DNA of 64,000 nt from Oceanitalea sp047302425 (GCF_047302425.1 NZ_CP154855.1:1612001-1676000), one strand, 5' to 3'; counted from the first letter of the stretch, positions 38,804-47,433 are shown. Notes: generated from the letters alone by a model not told the origin. Made by a program: numbers and translations.

Positions 38804-41800
38804 ATGACGACGTCACGACCATGGCGGAGTGGAGTGGCGCTCACAGCGGGCGCCGCGCTCGTCGCCGGCGGAGTACTTGCCGTGGACAGCGGGGCCGCGC
38901 CAGCCGCGCAGGCGGTCACCGAGGGTGTCACCGTGACGCCCAACCCGTGGTACGCCGGGGCGCCCTTCGAGGGCTGGGGGACCAGCCTGGTGTGGATGGC
39001 CAACGCGACCGGTGGCTACCCCGACGAGCTGCGCGAGGAGCTGTACCAAGCCGTCTTCGGCGACGACGGCATGAACCTCAACATCGCGCGGTACAACGTC
39101 GGCGGTGGCCACGCCTCGGACGTCACCGACTACCTGCGCCCCGGCGGCGCCGTCGAGGGCTACTGGGCCGAGGACACCACCGGTGACCTCTACGGGGCCC
39201 CGACGACCGTGGAGAACCGCGACGCGGTGCTCAACGCATGGGACCCGGACAACCCGGAGCACTACGACCTCACGGCGGACCCCACCCAGCGCTGGTGGGT
39301 CGAGCGACTGGTGGAGGACGAGCGGATCAGCCACTGGGAGGTCTTCGCCAACTCCGCGCCGTACTTCATGACGGAGAACGGCTACGTCTCCGGCGGCTTC
39401 AACGGCAACGACGAGAACCTCAACCCGGCGGCGATGGAGAAGTTCGCCGGCTACCTCGTCACTGTCGCCGAGCTCCTCGAGGACGAGTACGGCCTCGACG
39501 TCGCGACCATCGACCCGTTCAACGAGCCGAACACCAACTACTGGTCCACCACGCTGGGCCCGAACGGCAACCCGACCGGCGGGCGGCAGGAGGGCATGCA
39601 CGTCGGCCCGCAGCGACAGGTCGACATGATCGCCGCGCTCGACGATCGGCTCTCCACGGCTGAGACCGACGCCGTCATCTCGGCGATGGACGAGACGAAC
39701 CCCAGCACCTTCGCCCGGAACTGGAACGCCTACACCCCCGAGGCCCGCGCCGCCGTCGAGCAGATGAACGTCCACACCTACGGCACCGGTGACCGCCGGG
39801 TCGTGCGCGACCTCGCGAAGTCGGCCGACACGCGGCTGTGGCAGAGCGAGATCGAGGGCAACTGGTACAACAACGGCTTCAACCCGGCGGCCATCGAGAA
39901 CGGCCTGGGCATCGCCGAGCGTATCCAGAGCGACCTGCGCGAGCTCGAACCCGGTGCCTGGGTGCTCTGGCAGCCGGTCGAGGACCTCTACAACATGGAA
40001 CCGACCGGGGAGAACCTCAACTGGGGCTCGGTCTTCATCGACTTCGACTGCGCTCCCGGTGAGGACGGCGTCTGGCGCTCGGCCCGCCGCGTGGCCGATG
40101 CCGACGGCGACCTCCCCCAGGTTCCCGAGTGCGAGATCATCGTGGGCTCCAAGTTCGCCGCGGTCCAGCACTTCACCCACTACATCGAGCCCGGTGACCG
40201 CATCATCGCGACCGACTCCACCGCGACCACCGCGGCAGTCTCCGAGGACGGCGAGAGCGTGACGCTCGTCTACCGCAACACCGCCGCGGAGACGCGAGAC
40301 CTCACCGTCGACCTCACCCGCTTCGCGGAGCTCGCGCCGGACGCCACCGTCCGCACGGTCACCACCACCGAGGGCACCGAGGCAGACCCGCTCGCCAACG
40401 CGCTCGTCGAGGGTGCGCCGCAGGCGGTCTCCGGTGACCAGGTCACCGTGTCGGCGCCGGCCGAGTCGATCACCACCGTCGTCATCGACGGTGTCTCCGG
40501 CGTGGCCGACGAGGCCGCGCCCGTCACGGACGGCGGTACCTACCAGTTCGTCGGCGTCCAGAGCGGCAAGCCGCTGAGCGTCGGTGAGACCCACACGACG
40601 GTCATCCAGTCCAGTGCGACCACCCCGGAGGAGGTGGCGCAGCAGCTCTGGACCGTTCGCGAGGCGCCGACGGACGTACGCTCCGACGTCCGCCCATACG
40701 TGCTGACCACGGAGGACGGCCGGGTCCTCGGGGCCACCTCGGCCGGCACGGACCTACGCACCATGTCCGTCGAGGAGGCCCTGACCACGGGCGAGACCCG
40801 ATGGATGCTCACCACCGAGGACGGCACCACCTGGTCCCTCGTCAACGAGGCGCTGAGCCAGGCGCTGGACGTCAACGGGCAGTCCTCCGCGGACGGCACC
40901 CAGGTCGGGACCTGGACCTCCGGCGGCGGGGCGCACCAGCGCTGGACGGCGCGCGACACCGCCGCCACCGGGAGCGAGCTCGTGGAGGCCCGCACCCTCG
41001 CCGGCATCGCGCCCAGCCTCCCGCAGACCGTGACTCCCACCTACACGTGGGGGACCGGTCAGCCCGCCCCCGTCGTCTGGGACCTCCCGGGCGAGGACGT
41101 CTGGGAGACCACAGGTGAGGTCGTGGTCACCGGGACGGCGACCGACGTGTACGGCAACGAGGTGCCCGCCCAGGCGGTCGTCGTCGTCGGCGGGCACACG
41201 CTCACCGACCCGGTGTCGCTCACGGTGCGGACCGGTGTGAGCGCCGAGGCGGTCGCCGATGCAGCACCGGAGACGGTGCCCGCACGCACCGGCGCCTCGC
41301 TCATCACCTTCCCGGTGGACGTCACCTGGGACTTCACCGGGCTCGAGGCCGAGGACCTCGCCGAGGTCGGCGTCGTCACCGTGCCCGGCACGGCCCGGTC
41401 GAACGAGCCCGGGGCGGAGCTGGACGCGACCCTGTCCGTCGTCGTCACCGAGCCGGCGCCCTTCAACATCGCACCGCTCGACTCGACGTCGGTCTCCGCG
41501 ACCTTCACCGAGCCGGGCTACGACGTCAACAGGACCCGCGACGAGGTGCTCGGCGACAAGGCCTGGTCCAACTGGAGGAGCGGGACGAAGAACACGTCCG
41601 ACACCTTCACCTACGAGTTCGACGAGGTGGAGGACCTGCATGCCGCGACGATCCACTTCTACCGCGATGGCAGCAGCCTCTCGTGGGCACAGAGCGTCAC
41701 GGCCGAGTACCTCGACGCGGCCGGCGAGTGGCAGGCCGTCCCGGGCTACGAGACCCCTCAGCCGGTCGTGGTTCCGGAGGACGGGACCGCTCCGGTGGTC

Positions 41801-42670
41801 ACCCTGGACCTGTCCGACACAGCAGGGACCACTGGACTGCGGGTCGTGATGAACGCCCCGGCCAACACCCACATGGTCGTCTCCGAGGTCGAGGTACTCG
41901 CGCTCGGACCGGGCGCCGCGTCCGTCGCGGACCTCGCCGCCCTGCGGGTTGACGGCACGCCGGTCGCCGGGTTCGCGCCCGACGTCACGCAGTACACGGT
42001 GACCGCCGAGGGCGAGCGGCTCCCCGTTGTCACGGCGTTCGCGGTCGACGAGGCGGCGACCGTCGAGGTGGTCCAACCGACCGCCGAGAGCCCGCGCGCC
42101 GTCGTGACCGTCGTGTCCGAGGACGGCGAGGTCACCCGTGAGTACACCGTCGATGTCGAGCGGCAGCTGTTCCTCACCCAGCCGCAGCTCGTCGGCGAGG
42201 TCGTCGAGGGCCGGGTGGTCGCCGCTCACGTCGAGTCCGACCCGGCCGACGCAGACCTCACCTACCGGTGGGTGCTCGACGGCACCGTCGTCCAGGGCGC
42301 GAGCGGCCCCTGGCTGCTCCTCCCGGACGGCACCGCCAGCTCGTCGCTCCAGGTCGTCGTGACCGGCAGCGCGGACGGGTTCCTTGCCGGCGAGGCCGCC
42401 TCCGAGGAGTACGTCGTGGCCGCCGCGCCGGTCGACGTGCCCGGCGAGGACGACGGCTCGACCCCGCCCCCGGACGCGCCGGGCGAGGTCGAGACGCCGC
42501 AGGGCCCGAACAGCCCGGCGGACGGCGAGGGAGCGGTCGACGGTGAGGACCCGGACGGCGGGCGGCTGCCGTCCACCGGTGCCGGCGACGTCACCGTGCT
42601 GCTCCTCGTGACCGTGGCCCTGCTCGCGGGAGGCCTGGGGCCCACGCTGCGTCGTCGGAACATCAGCTGA
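38804..42670 (+). CDS. Sortase-anchored GH30 endo-beta-1,6-galactanase
   Basis: A 1288-residue surface enzyme. Signal peptide to about residue 36; GH30 barrel and side sheet about 40-565 with acid/base Glu241 in DPFNEPN and nucleophile Glu349 in LWQSEIEG; EGWGTSLVWMANATGGYP and ARYNVGGGHASD point to the subfamily of endo-beta-1,6-galactanases (GH30_5). Then a ricin-B-like lectin segment (about 575-720; LNVNGQ-type LDVNGQSSADGTQ), two Ig-like (Big_4) units (about 725-890), an F5/8-type discoidin-like domain (about 890-1055), further Ig/cadherin-like repeats (about 1055-1220), an acidic Pro linker and LPSTG (1255-1259) with a membrane helix and RRR tail. RBS GGAAGGA. It should cut the beta-1,6-galactan side chains of type II arabinogalactans at the cell wall. 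Confidence 0.92.
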   Translation: MTTSRPWRSGVALTAGAALVAGGVLAVDSGAAPAAQAVTEGVTVTPNPWYAGAPFEGWGTSLVWMANATGGYPDELREELYQAVFGDDGMNLNIARYNVGGGHASDVTDYLRPGGAVEGYWAEDTTGDLYGAPTTVENRDAVLNAWDPDNPEHYDLTADPTQRWWVERLVEDERISHWEVFANSAPYFMTENGYVSGGFNGNDENLNPAAMEKFAGYLVTVAELLEDEYGLDVATIDPFNEPNTNYWSTTLGPNGNPTGGRQEGMHVGPQRQVDMIAALDDRLSTAETDAVISAMDETNPSTFARNWNAYTPEARAAVEQMNVHTYGTGDRRVVRDLAKSADTRLWQSEIEGNWYNNGFNPAAIENGLGIAERIQSDLRELEPGAWVLWQPVEDLYNMEPTGENLNWGSVFIDFDCAPGEDGVWRSARRVADADGDLPQVPECEIIVGSKFAAVQHFTHYIEPGDRIIATDSTATTAAVSEDGESVTLVYRNTAAETRDLTVDLTRFAELAPDATVRTVTTTEGTEADPLANALVEGAPQAVSGDQVTVSAPAESITTVVIDGVSGVADEAAPVTDGGTYQFVGVQSGKPLSVGETHTTVIQSSATTPEEVAQQLWTVREAPTDVRSDVRPYVLTTEDGRVLGATSAGTDLRTMSVEEALTTGETRWMLTTEDGTTWSLVNEALSQALDVNGQSSADGTQVGTWTSGGGAHQRWTARDTAATGSELVEARTLAGIAPSLPQTVTPTYTWGTGQPAPVVWDLPGEDVWETTGEVVVTGTATDVYGNEVPAQAVVVVGGHTLTDPVSLTVRTGVSAEAVADAAPETVPARTGASLITFPVDVTWDFTGLEAEDLAEVGVVTVPGTARSNEPGAELDATLSVVVTEPAPFNIAPLDSTSVSATFTEPGYDVNRTRDEVLGDKAWSNWRSGTKNTSDTFTYEFDEVEDLHAATIHFYRDGSSLSWAQSVTAEYLDAAGEWQAVPGYETPQPVVVPEDGTAPVVTLDLSDTAGTTGLRVVMNAPANTHMVVSEVEVLALGPGAASVADLAALRVDGTPVAGFAPDVTQYTVTAEGERLPVVTAFAVDEAATVEVVQPTAESPRAVVTVVSEDGEVTREYTVDVERQLFLTQPQLVGEVVEGRVVAAHVESDPADADLTYRWVLDGTVVQGASGPWLLLPDGTASSSLQVVVTGSADGFLAGEAASEEYVVAAAPVDVPGEDDGSTPPPDAPGEVETPQGPNSPADGEGAVDGEDPDGGRLPSTGAGDVTVLLLVTVALLAGGLGPTLRRRNIS

Positions 42671-42698
42671 CGACCCAGCGGTGACCCAGCAGTGAGGG

Positions 42699-42728
42699 AG
42701 GGCCGGTGGCGAGCACGCCACCGGCCCT
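42699..42728 (+). terminator. Terminator after GH30
   Basis: A perfect 13-bp inverted repeat (agggccggtggcg at 42699-42711, complement at 42716-42728) with loop agca, 28 bases after the GH30 stop. It ends the operon 33 bases before the right copy of the 24-bp repeat. Confidence 0.8.
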
Positions 42729-42761
42729 TCCTGCGCCATCCCGCCGGGCAGGTCCCGAGGT

Positions 42762-42785
42762 CCTTCGGGCACTGAGCCGGTGGCG
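42762..42785 (+). repeat. 24-bp direct repeat, right copy
   Basis: Identical to 32264-32287, i.e. a stray copy of the last codons and stop of the TPP-enzyme gene. Allowing one inserted base, the match extends four bases upstream (gagg). It lies 37 bases before the ATG of the M20 gene. Confidence 0.95.
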
Positions 42786-42822
42786 TGGGACGATGGCCCG
42801 AAACACGTCAGCAGGAGGACCG

Positions 42823-44043
42823 ATGGACCGCGCCGAGCTCGCGACCACCGGCGGCCCGCGCGCCGCCATCGCCCGCGCCGTCACCGACCACGCGGAGGCG
42901 GTCGTCTCCCTGGCCCGCGCGATCCACGAGTGGCCCGAGCTCGCCTTCACCGAGCACCGCGCGGCCGCGGCGATCACCGAGCTGCTCGCCCGGGAGGGCT
43001 TTACCGTCGCGCGCGGCGTCGCCGAGATGCCCACCGCCTTCACCGCCACCGTGGGGCAGGGACCGCTCACCATCGCGATCTGCGTCGAGTACGACGCGCT
43101 GCCGAGCGTGGGGCACGCGTGCGGGCACAACCTCATCGCCGGCGCCGGGGTGGCGGCGGCGCTCGCCCTGCGGCCGGTGGCGGACGAGCTGGGACTGCGT
43201 GTCGTCGTCGTCGGCGCGCCCGCCGAGGAGCACGGCGGCGGCAAGGTCCTCCTCCTCGAGCGCGGCGTCCTCGACGACGTCGACCTCGCGCTCATGGTCC
43301 ACGCCCTGCCCGCCAACCACGGCTTCAACCCCCAGGGCACGACGACGCAGGCCGTGGGCCGCTACCGCGCCACCTTCCGCGGGCGCGGGTCCCACGCGGC
43401 CGCCGCACCGCACCGCGGCGTCAACGCGGCCGACGCCGCCGTCGTCGCGCAGGTGGCGATCGGGCTGCTGCGCCAGCAGATCCCCGGGGACCACCGCGTC
43501 TCCGCCGTCGTCGCCCACGGCGGGGACGCGACGAACATCATCCCGGAGACGGCGATCGTCGACTTCGAGTGCCGCGCCTTCACCATGCCCGAGTACGAGA
43601 GCCTGCTCGAGCGGGTGCGCCGCTGCTTCGAGGCCGGGGCGCTCGCCACCGGGGCGACGCTCCAGATCGCGCCCACCGAGCCGGTCTACGAGCCGCTCGT
43701 CCACGACGACGTCCTGTGCCGTCACTGGGCCGGCGCGCTCGAGACGCTCGGCTACGACGCCACCCCGGGCAGCGGCCCGCGCGGCGGGTCCACCGACATG
43801 GGCAACGTCTCCCGCGTCGTTCCCTCGATCCACCCGTGGGTGAGCCTGCCCAACACCGAGTCGGCCATCCACACCGCCGACTTCGCCCGCGCCGCCGACG
43901 AGGACCCGGCCTACGACACCATGCTCGACGCCGGGACGGCCATGGCCCTGACCGTCGCCTCCGTGGCCGCCTCCGAGCAGGACGTCGCCGCGCTGCGCGC
44001 GCGCAGGGCCGAGCTCGCTCAGGCCGCTGCGGGGGCCATGTAG
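42823..44043 (+). CDS. M20-family amidohydrolase
   Basis: A 406-residue metal-dependent amidohydrolase of the M20D/AbgB-like group. Features: HEWPELAFTEHRAA, VEYDALPSVGHACGHNLIA (metal-binding Asp/His/Cys-His), GAPAEEHGGGKVLLLERG with the catalytic Glu pair, MVHALPANHG, GRGSHAAAAPHRGVNA and a C-terminal TDMGNVSRVVPSIHPW. It should cleave an N-acyl or amide bond. RBS GCAGGAGG places the start at 42823 rather than at upstream in-frame codons. The upstream repeat suggests it originally followed the TPP-enzyme gene by 47 bases in one operon. Its end overlaps the convergent VOC gene by 25 bases. Confidence 0.9.
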   Translation: MDRAELATTGGPRAAIARAVTDHAEAVVSLARAIHEWPELAFTEHRAAAAITELLAREGFTVARGVAEMPTAFTATVGQGPLTIAICVEYDALPSVGHACGHNLIAGAGVAAALALRPVADELGLRVVVVGAPAEEHGGGKVLLLERGVLDDVDLALMVHALPANHGFNPQGTTTQAVGRYRATFRGRGSHAAAAPHRGVNAADAAVVAQVAIGLLRQQIPGDHRVSAVVAHGGDATNIIPETAIVDFECRAFTMPEYESLLERVRRCFEAGALATGATLQIAPTEPVYEPLVHDDVLCRHWAGALETLGYDATPGSGPRGGSTDMGNVSRVVPSIHPWVSLPNTESAIHTADFARAADEDPAYDTMLDAGTAMALTVASVAASEQDVAALRARRAELAQAAAGAM

Positions 44044-44441
44044 AGGAGCTCCCAGATGTGGCCGTCGGGGTCGGTGACGGCCGCGCCGTACATCTCCTCG
44101 CCCTCTGGGCCGCTCATCTCGCCCGGCGCCACCGGGTAGGTGTGCCGCCCGCCGCCGTTCGCGAGGGCCGCCGCGACGAAGGCGTCGGCCTCCTCCCGGC
44201 TCTCCATCGACAGGCAGCTGATGAGCTGGGTGGACCGGCGCGGGTCGGCGATCGGGGTCGTGACGAAGTCGGCGAAGCGGGTGTGGTCCAGCGCCATGAC
44301 GAAGATCGTGGGGGAGACGACGACGCACAGGCAGTGCTCGTCGGAGTACGTCTCGTCCACCGCGAAGCCCACGCCGGTGTAGAAGCGACGCGTCGCGGCC
44401 AGGTCCCGCACGGGCAGGTTGACGAAGAGCATGCGGTCCAT
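44019..44441 (-). CDS. VOC-family lactoylglutathione-lyase-like protein
   Basis: A 140-residue single-domain VOC protein starting MDRMLFVNLPVRDLAATRRFYTG, with RBS GGGAGGA. Further features are FVMALDHTRFADF and, at the end, AAVTDPDGHIWELLYM, the metal-side Glu of the second unit. Most members of this group (PA4872/YetH-like extradiol-dioxygenase-like) have no known substrate. It converges with the M20 gene. Confidence 0.85.
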   Translation of the reverse strand: MDRMLFVNLPVRDLAATRRFYTGVGFAVDETYSDEHCLCVVVSPTIFVMALDHTRFADFVTTPIADPRRSTQLISCLSMESREEADAFVAAALANGGGRHTYPVAPGEMSGPEGEEMYGAAVTDPDGHIWELLYMAPAAA

Positions 44442-44581
44442 GGCGGGTGTCCTCCCTCGGTGGGCGGCCACCTGCCGCCCTCACCGTGACCGACCCGCGC
44501 CGGCCACGGAACTCGTCGCGGGCGCGGGCGATGAGTTCCGGCGTTGTCGTCGGTCGGTAGCGGGGACGAGAGGAGCACCCC

Positions 44582-45052
44582 ATGCCCGAGATGAGCACCT
44601 GCCTGTGGTTCGACACCGAGGCCCTGGAGGCCGCAGAGCTCTACACGTCCGTCTTCCCCCGCTCGGAGATCGTCGAGGTCATGCGGTGGGGCGAGAACAA
44701 CCCCGAGCGCGCCGGGCAGCCGCTGTCGGTGACCTTCCGCCTCGACGGGCGCGACTTCGTCGCCCTCAACGGCGGACCGGGACGACCCTTCACCGAGGCG
44801 GTGTCGATCATGGTCGGCTGCGCGGACCAGGCCGAGGTGGACCACTACTGGTCCCGGCTGCTCGAGGGCGGGGGCCGGGAGTCGATGTGCGGCTGGCTCG
44901 CCGACCGCTACGGGCTGTCGTGGCAGATCGTGCCCACCCGCCTGCTCGAGCTCATGCACGACCCCGACCCGCAGCGCGCCGGCCGGGTCGCGGCCGCGAT
45001 GATGCAGATGGTGAAGATCGACCTCGCCGAGATCGAGCGGGCGGCCGCATGA
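44582..45052 (+). CDS. PhnB-like VOC protein (3-demethylubiquinone methyltransferase-like)
   Basis: A 156-residue protein of the PhnB-like VOC group named after 3-demethylubiquinone-9 3-methyltransferase, though it lacks any methyltransferase fold. Start STCLWFDTEALEAAELYTSVFP, then VTFRLDGRDFVALNGGP, FTEAVSIMVGC, and GWLADRYGLSWQIVPTRL; the end MMQMVKIDLAEIERA is a family hallmark. RBS GAGAGGAG. It is followed by the ECF sigma gene; an alternative sigma start at 45049 would overlap its stop. Confidence 0.88.
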   Translation: MPEMSTCLWFDTEALEAAELYTSVFPRSEIVEVMRWGENNPERAGQPLSVTFRLDGRDFVALNGGPGRPFTEAVSIMVGCADQAEVDHYWSRLLEGGGRESMCGWLADRYGLSWQIVPTRLLELMHDPDPQRAGRVAAAMMQMVKIDLAEIERAAA

Positions 45053-45114
45053 GCGCCGTCGTCGGCACCCGTCGGACAAGACGGGGAGGGGTGACAGGGG
45101 CCGACGGCGGCCCC

Positions 45115-45120
45115 TACCGT
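45115..45120 (+). promoter_or_regulatory. Leaderless -10 box for the ECF sigma gene
   Basis: TACCGT six bases before the ATG at 45127. Confidence 0.5.
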
Positions 45121-45126
45121 CGTGGC

Positions 45127-46158
45127 ATGGCCGCCTCACAGACCGAGCAGCCGGCGCTCGCGGACGAGCCCGCGCCGCGACCGGCCGTCACGGCGGGTGA
45201 CGTCGCCGAGCTGCTCGAGCCGCTGCGCCGCGAGATCCTCGCCCACTGCTACCGGATGACCGGCTCGGTCCACGATGCCGAGGACCTCGTCCAGGAGACC
45301 TACCTGCGGGCGTGGCGGGCCTTCCACGGCTTCGAGAACCGCTCGTCGCTGCGCACGTGGGTCTTCCGCATCGCGACCAACGCCTGCCTCACCCACCTCG
45401 AGGGCCGCAAGCGCCGACCGCTGCCCACCGGCCTGGGTGCGCCGGCGGCCGACCCGCACGAGCGGCCGCTGCCGGAGGTGGGCGTCTCCTGGCTCGAGCC
45501 GATGCCCGACGACCTCCTGTGGTCCCAGGGCCAGCCCGACCCGGCCGCCCAGGTGGTGAGCCGCGACAGCGTCCGGCTCGCCTTCGTCGCCGCGCTCCAG
45601 CACCTCACCGCCCAGCAGCGCGCCGTCCTGCTCCTGCGCGACGTCCTCGCCTGGCGCGCCCGGGAGGTGGCCGAGGCGCTCGACCTCACCGTGGCCGGCG
45701 TCAACTCCACCCTCCAGCGGGCGCGCGCCCGGGTGGCGGAGATCGACCCCGAGGAGCCGCCGCAGCTGCCGGACGACGAGCGCCGCCGCGCCCTGCTGCG
45801 CGCCTACGTCGAGGCCTTCGAGGCCTACGACGTCGCCGCGATCGTCGACCTCCTCGCCGCCGACGTCGTGTGGGAGATGCCCCCGTACCCCGAGTGGTAC
45901 CGGGGCGCACGGAACGTCGGCACGCTCATCAGCACCTGGTGCCCCGCCCAGCGCGCGGGGGACATGCGGATGCTGCCGACCTCCGCGAACGGCTCGCCGG
46001 TCCTGGCGCTCTACATGCGGGAGGACGACGGCGTGCACCGCGCCTTCCAGCTCCAGCACGTCGTGCCCGGGCCCGACGGCGTGGCCCGGGTGACCGCCTT
46101 CTTCGGCCCCGAGCTCTTCGCCCACTTCGCCCTGCCGCCCGAGCTCCCGCCGCGGTAG
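45127..46158 (+). CDS. ECF sigma factor with SnoaL-like C-terminal domain
   Basis: A 343-residue SigG/SigJ-like sigma factor (RNA polymerase sigma-70 subunit 5 type). Region 2: ILAHCYRMTGSVHDAEDLVQETYLRAW (about residues 40-66). Region 4: LTAQQRAVLLLRDVLAWRAREVAEALDLTVAGVNSTL (about 160-196). A SnoaL/NTF2-like domain fills the last 120 residues (YVEAFEAYDVAAIVDLLAADVVWEMPP). In related ECF groups this extension replaces an anti-sigma factor and tunes activity. An in-frame ATG at 45049 overlaps the VOC stop and would add 26 residues; the -10 box favours 45127. Target promoters are unknown. Confidence 0.9.
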   Translation: MAASQTEQPALADEPAPRPAVTAGDVAELLEPLRREILAHCYRMTGSVHDAEDLVQETYLRAWRAFHGFENRSSLRTWVFRIATNACLTHLEGRKRRPLPTGLGAPAADPHERPLPEVGVSWLEPMPDDLLWSQGQPDPAAQVVSRDSVRLAFVAALQHLTAQQRAVLLLRDVLAWRAREVAEALDLTVAGVNSTLQRARARVAEIDPEEPPQLPDDERRRALLRAYVEAFEAYDVAAIVDLLAADVVWEMPPYPEWYRGARNVGTLISTWCPAQRAGDMRMLPTSANGSPVLALYMREDDGVHRAFQLQHVVPGPDGVARVTAFFGPELFAHFALPPELPPR

Positions 46159-46192
46159 CCGGGCTGCTGCGCCCCTCGCCCGGGCGCCGGGG

Positions 46193-46531
46193 TCAGGCGG
46201 TGGTGCGCGGGGCGTACATGATGACGGCGACGCCGGCGAGGCACAGCAGCGCGCCGGTGACGTCCCAGCGGTCGGGTCGGAAGCCGTCGACGACCATGCC
46301 CCACACGAGCGAGCCCGCGACGAACACCCCGCCGTAGGCCGCGAGGATCCGCCCGAAGTTCGCGTCGGGCTGCAGGGCGGCGAAGAAGCCGTAGATCCCG
46401 AGCGCCACGACACCCGCGCCGATCCACACCCAGCCGCGGTGCTCGCGCACGCCCTGCCAGATGAGCCAGGCGCCGCCGATCTCGAAGAGCGCGGCCCCGC
46501 CGAAGAGCGCGACCGAGCGCAGGACGTCCAC
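46193..46531 (-). CDS. ynfA: YnfA/UPF0060 small membrane protein
   Basis: A 112-residue inner-membrane protein of the UPF0060 family, related to small multidrug-resistance transporters. Four helices are visible; signatures are ALFEIGGAWLIWQGVREHRGW near the N-terminus, AYGGVFVAGSLVWGMVVDGFRPDRWD and the end LCLAGVAVIMYAPR. The GTG start at 46531 is 4 bases after the stop of the SMP-30 gene, so it is the second gene of that operon. Confidence 0.92.
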   Translation of the reverse strand: MDVLRSVALFGGAALFEIGGAWLIWQGVREHRGWVWIGAGVVALGIYGFFAALQPDANFGRILAAYGGVFVAGSLVWGMVVDGFRPDRWDVTGALLCLAGVAVIMYAPRTTA

Positions 46532-46535
46532 CGGC

Positions 46536-47378
46536 TCAGCCCGCGAAGGGGAGGACCGGCAGCCCCGGCACGTCCACCGCGGCGGCGAAGAGGGCGCCGG
46601 CGCGCGGTGCGTCGTCGCCTTCCTGGGAGGTCGTGATGAAGAGGTCGGTGAGGCTCGGGCCGCCGAGCGTGCAGGCGGTGACGCCCGTGACCGGCAGCTC
46701 GATCGTCTCGAGCAGCTCGCCGTCGGGGGAGTAGCGGCGCACCTGGCCGGCGCCGTTCATCGCCACCCAGAACGTGCCCTGGGAGTCGACGACGAGACCG
46801 TCACCCACGCCGTCGTCGTCCCCGAAGGTGACGAGCGGGCGGCGCTCGCCCAGCACCCCGCCGTCGACGTCGAACACGTCGATGCGGCCCGGCCCGCTGT
46901 CGGCGTAGTAGGCGCGGGTGTGGTCGGGGGAGAACCCGAGCCCGTTGGAGATCGAGACGGGGTCGAGGACGACCTCCGTGCCGCCGTCGGGCAGGACCCG
47001 GTAGAGGCGACCGCCGTCGTCGGAGCCGTCCCGGGCCATCGAGCCGACGTACAGGCTGCCGTCCGGGGCGGCGCCGCCCTCGTTCATCCGCTCGTTCTCG
47101 CGGTCGGTGAGCGTGATCTCCCGGGTGGGCGTGCCGGTCATGTCGTCGGCGAGGGCGACGCCCTTCTCCGTGGCGACGACGTAGCCCCCGTCCACGCGCG
47201 GGCGCACCATCGCCGCGACCTTGCCGACGGTGATCCGGTCCACCTCGCCGTCGTCGCGCAGGGTGAGGATCCCGCCGGCGTGCATGTCGACGAAGCGCAG
47301 GCCTCCCCACTCGAGGGACCACACCGGCCCCTCGCCGTGGAATGTGACGACGTCGGTGAGCTGCTCCACGTTTCGCAT
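46536..47378 (-). CDS. SMP-30/gluconolactonase-family protein
   Basis: A 280-residue six-bladed beta-propeller lactonase-like protein. Landmarks: EGPVWSLEWGGLRFVDMHAGGIL (metal-binding Glu), MNEGGAAPDGSLYVGSM (Asn/Asp), SISNGLGFSPDHTRAYYADSG (Asn), and GVGDGLVVDSQGTFWVAMNGAG with the catalytic Asp. These fit a sugar lactonase. The physiological lactone cannot be named. The ATG at 47378 lacks an RBS and has a weak -10-like AAGACT six bases upstream. Divergent from the MFS gene. Confidence 0.9.
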   Translation of the reverse strand: MRNVEQLTDVVTFHGEGPVWSLEWGGLRFVDMHAGGILTLRDDGEVDRITVGKVAAMVRPRVDGGYVVATEKGVALADDMTGTPTREITLTDRENERMNEGGAAPDGSLYVGSMARDGSDDGGRLYRVLPDGGTEVVLDPVSISNGLGFSPDHTRAYYADSGPGRIDVFDVDGGVLGERRPLVTFGDDDGVGDGLVVDSQGTFWVAMNGAGQVRRYSPDGELLETIELPVTGVTACTLGGPSLTDLFITTSQEGDDAPRAGALFAAAVDVPGLPVLPFAG

Positions 47379-47433
47379 GCCGCTAGTCTTGCCGACACTC
47401 CGGCCGTTGTCAGGGCGGCTCCGCGGGAGGGGC

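Noticed and set aside
35503..39003. 1166-codon minus-strand frame across the binding-protein, GH35 and GH30 genes
   Set aside because: It spans three real genes and their hairpins, has no recognisable domain and is explained by codon bias of the opposite strand.
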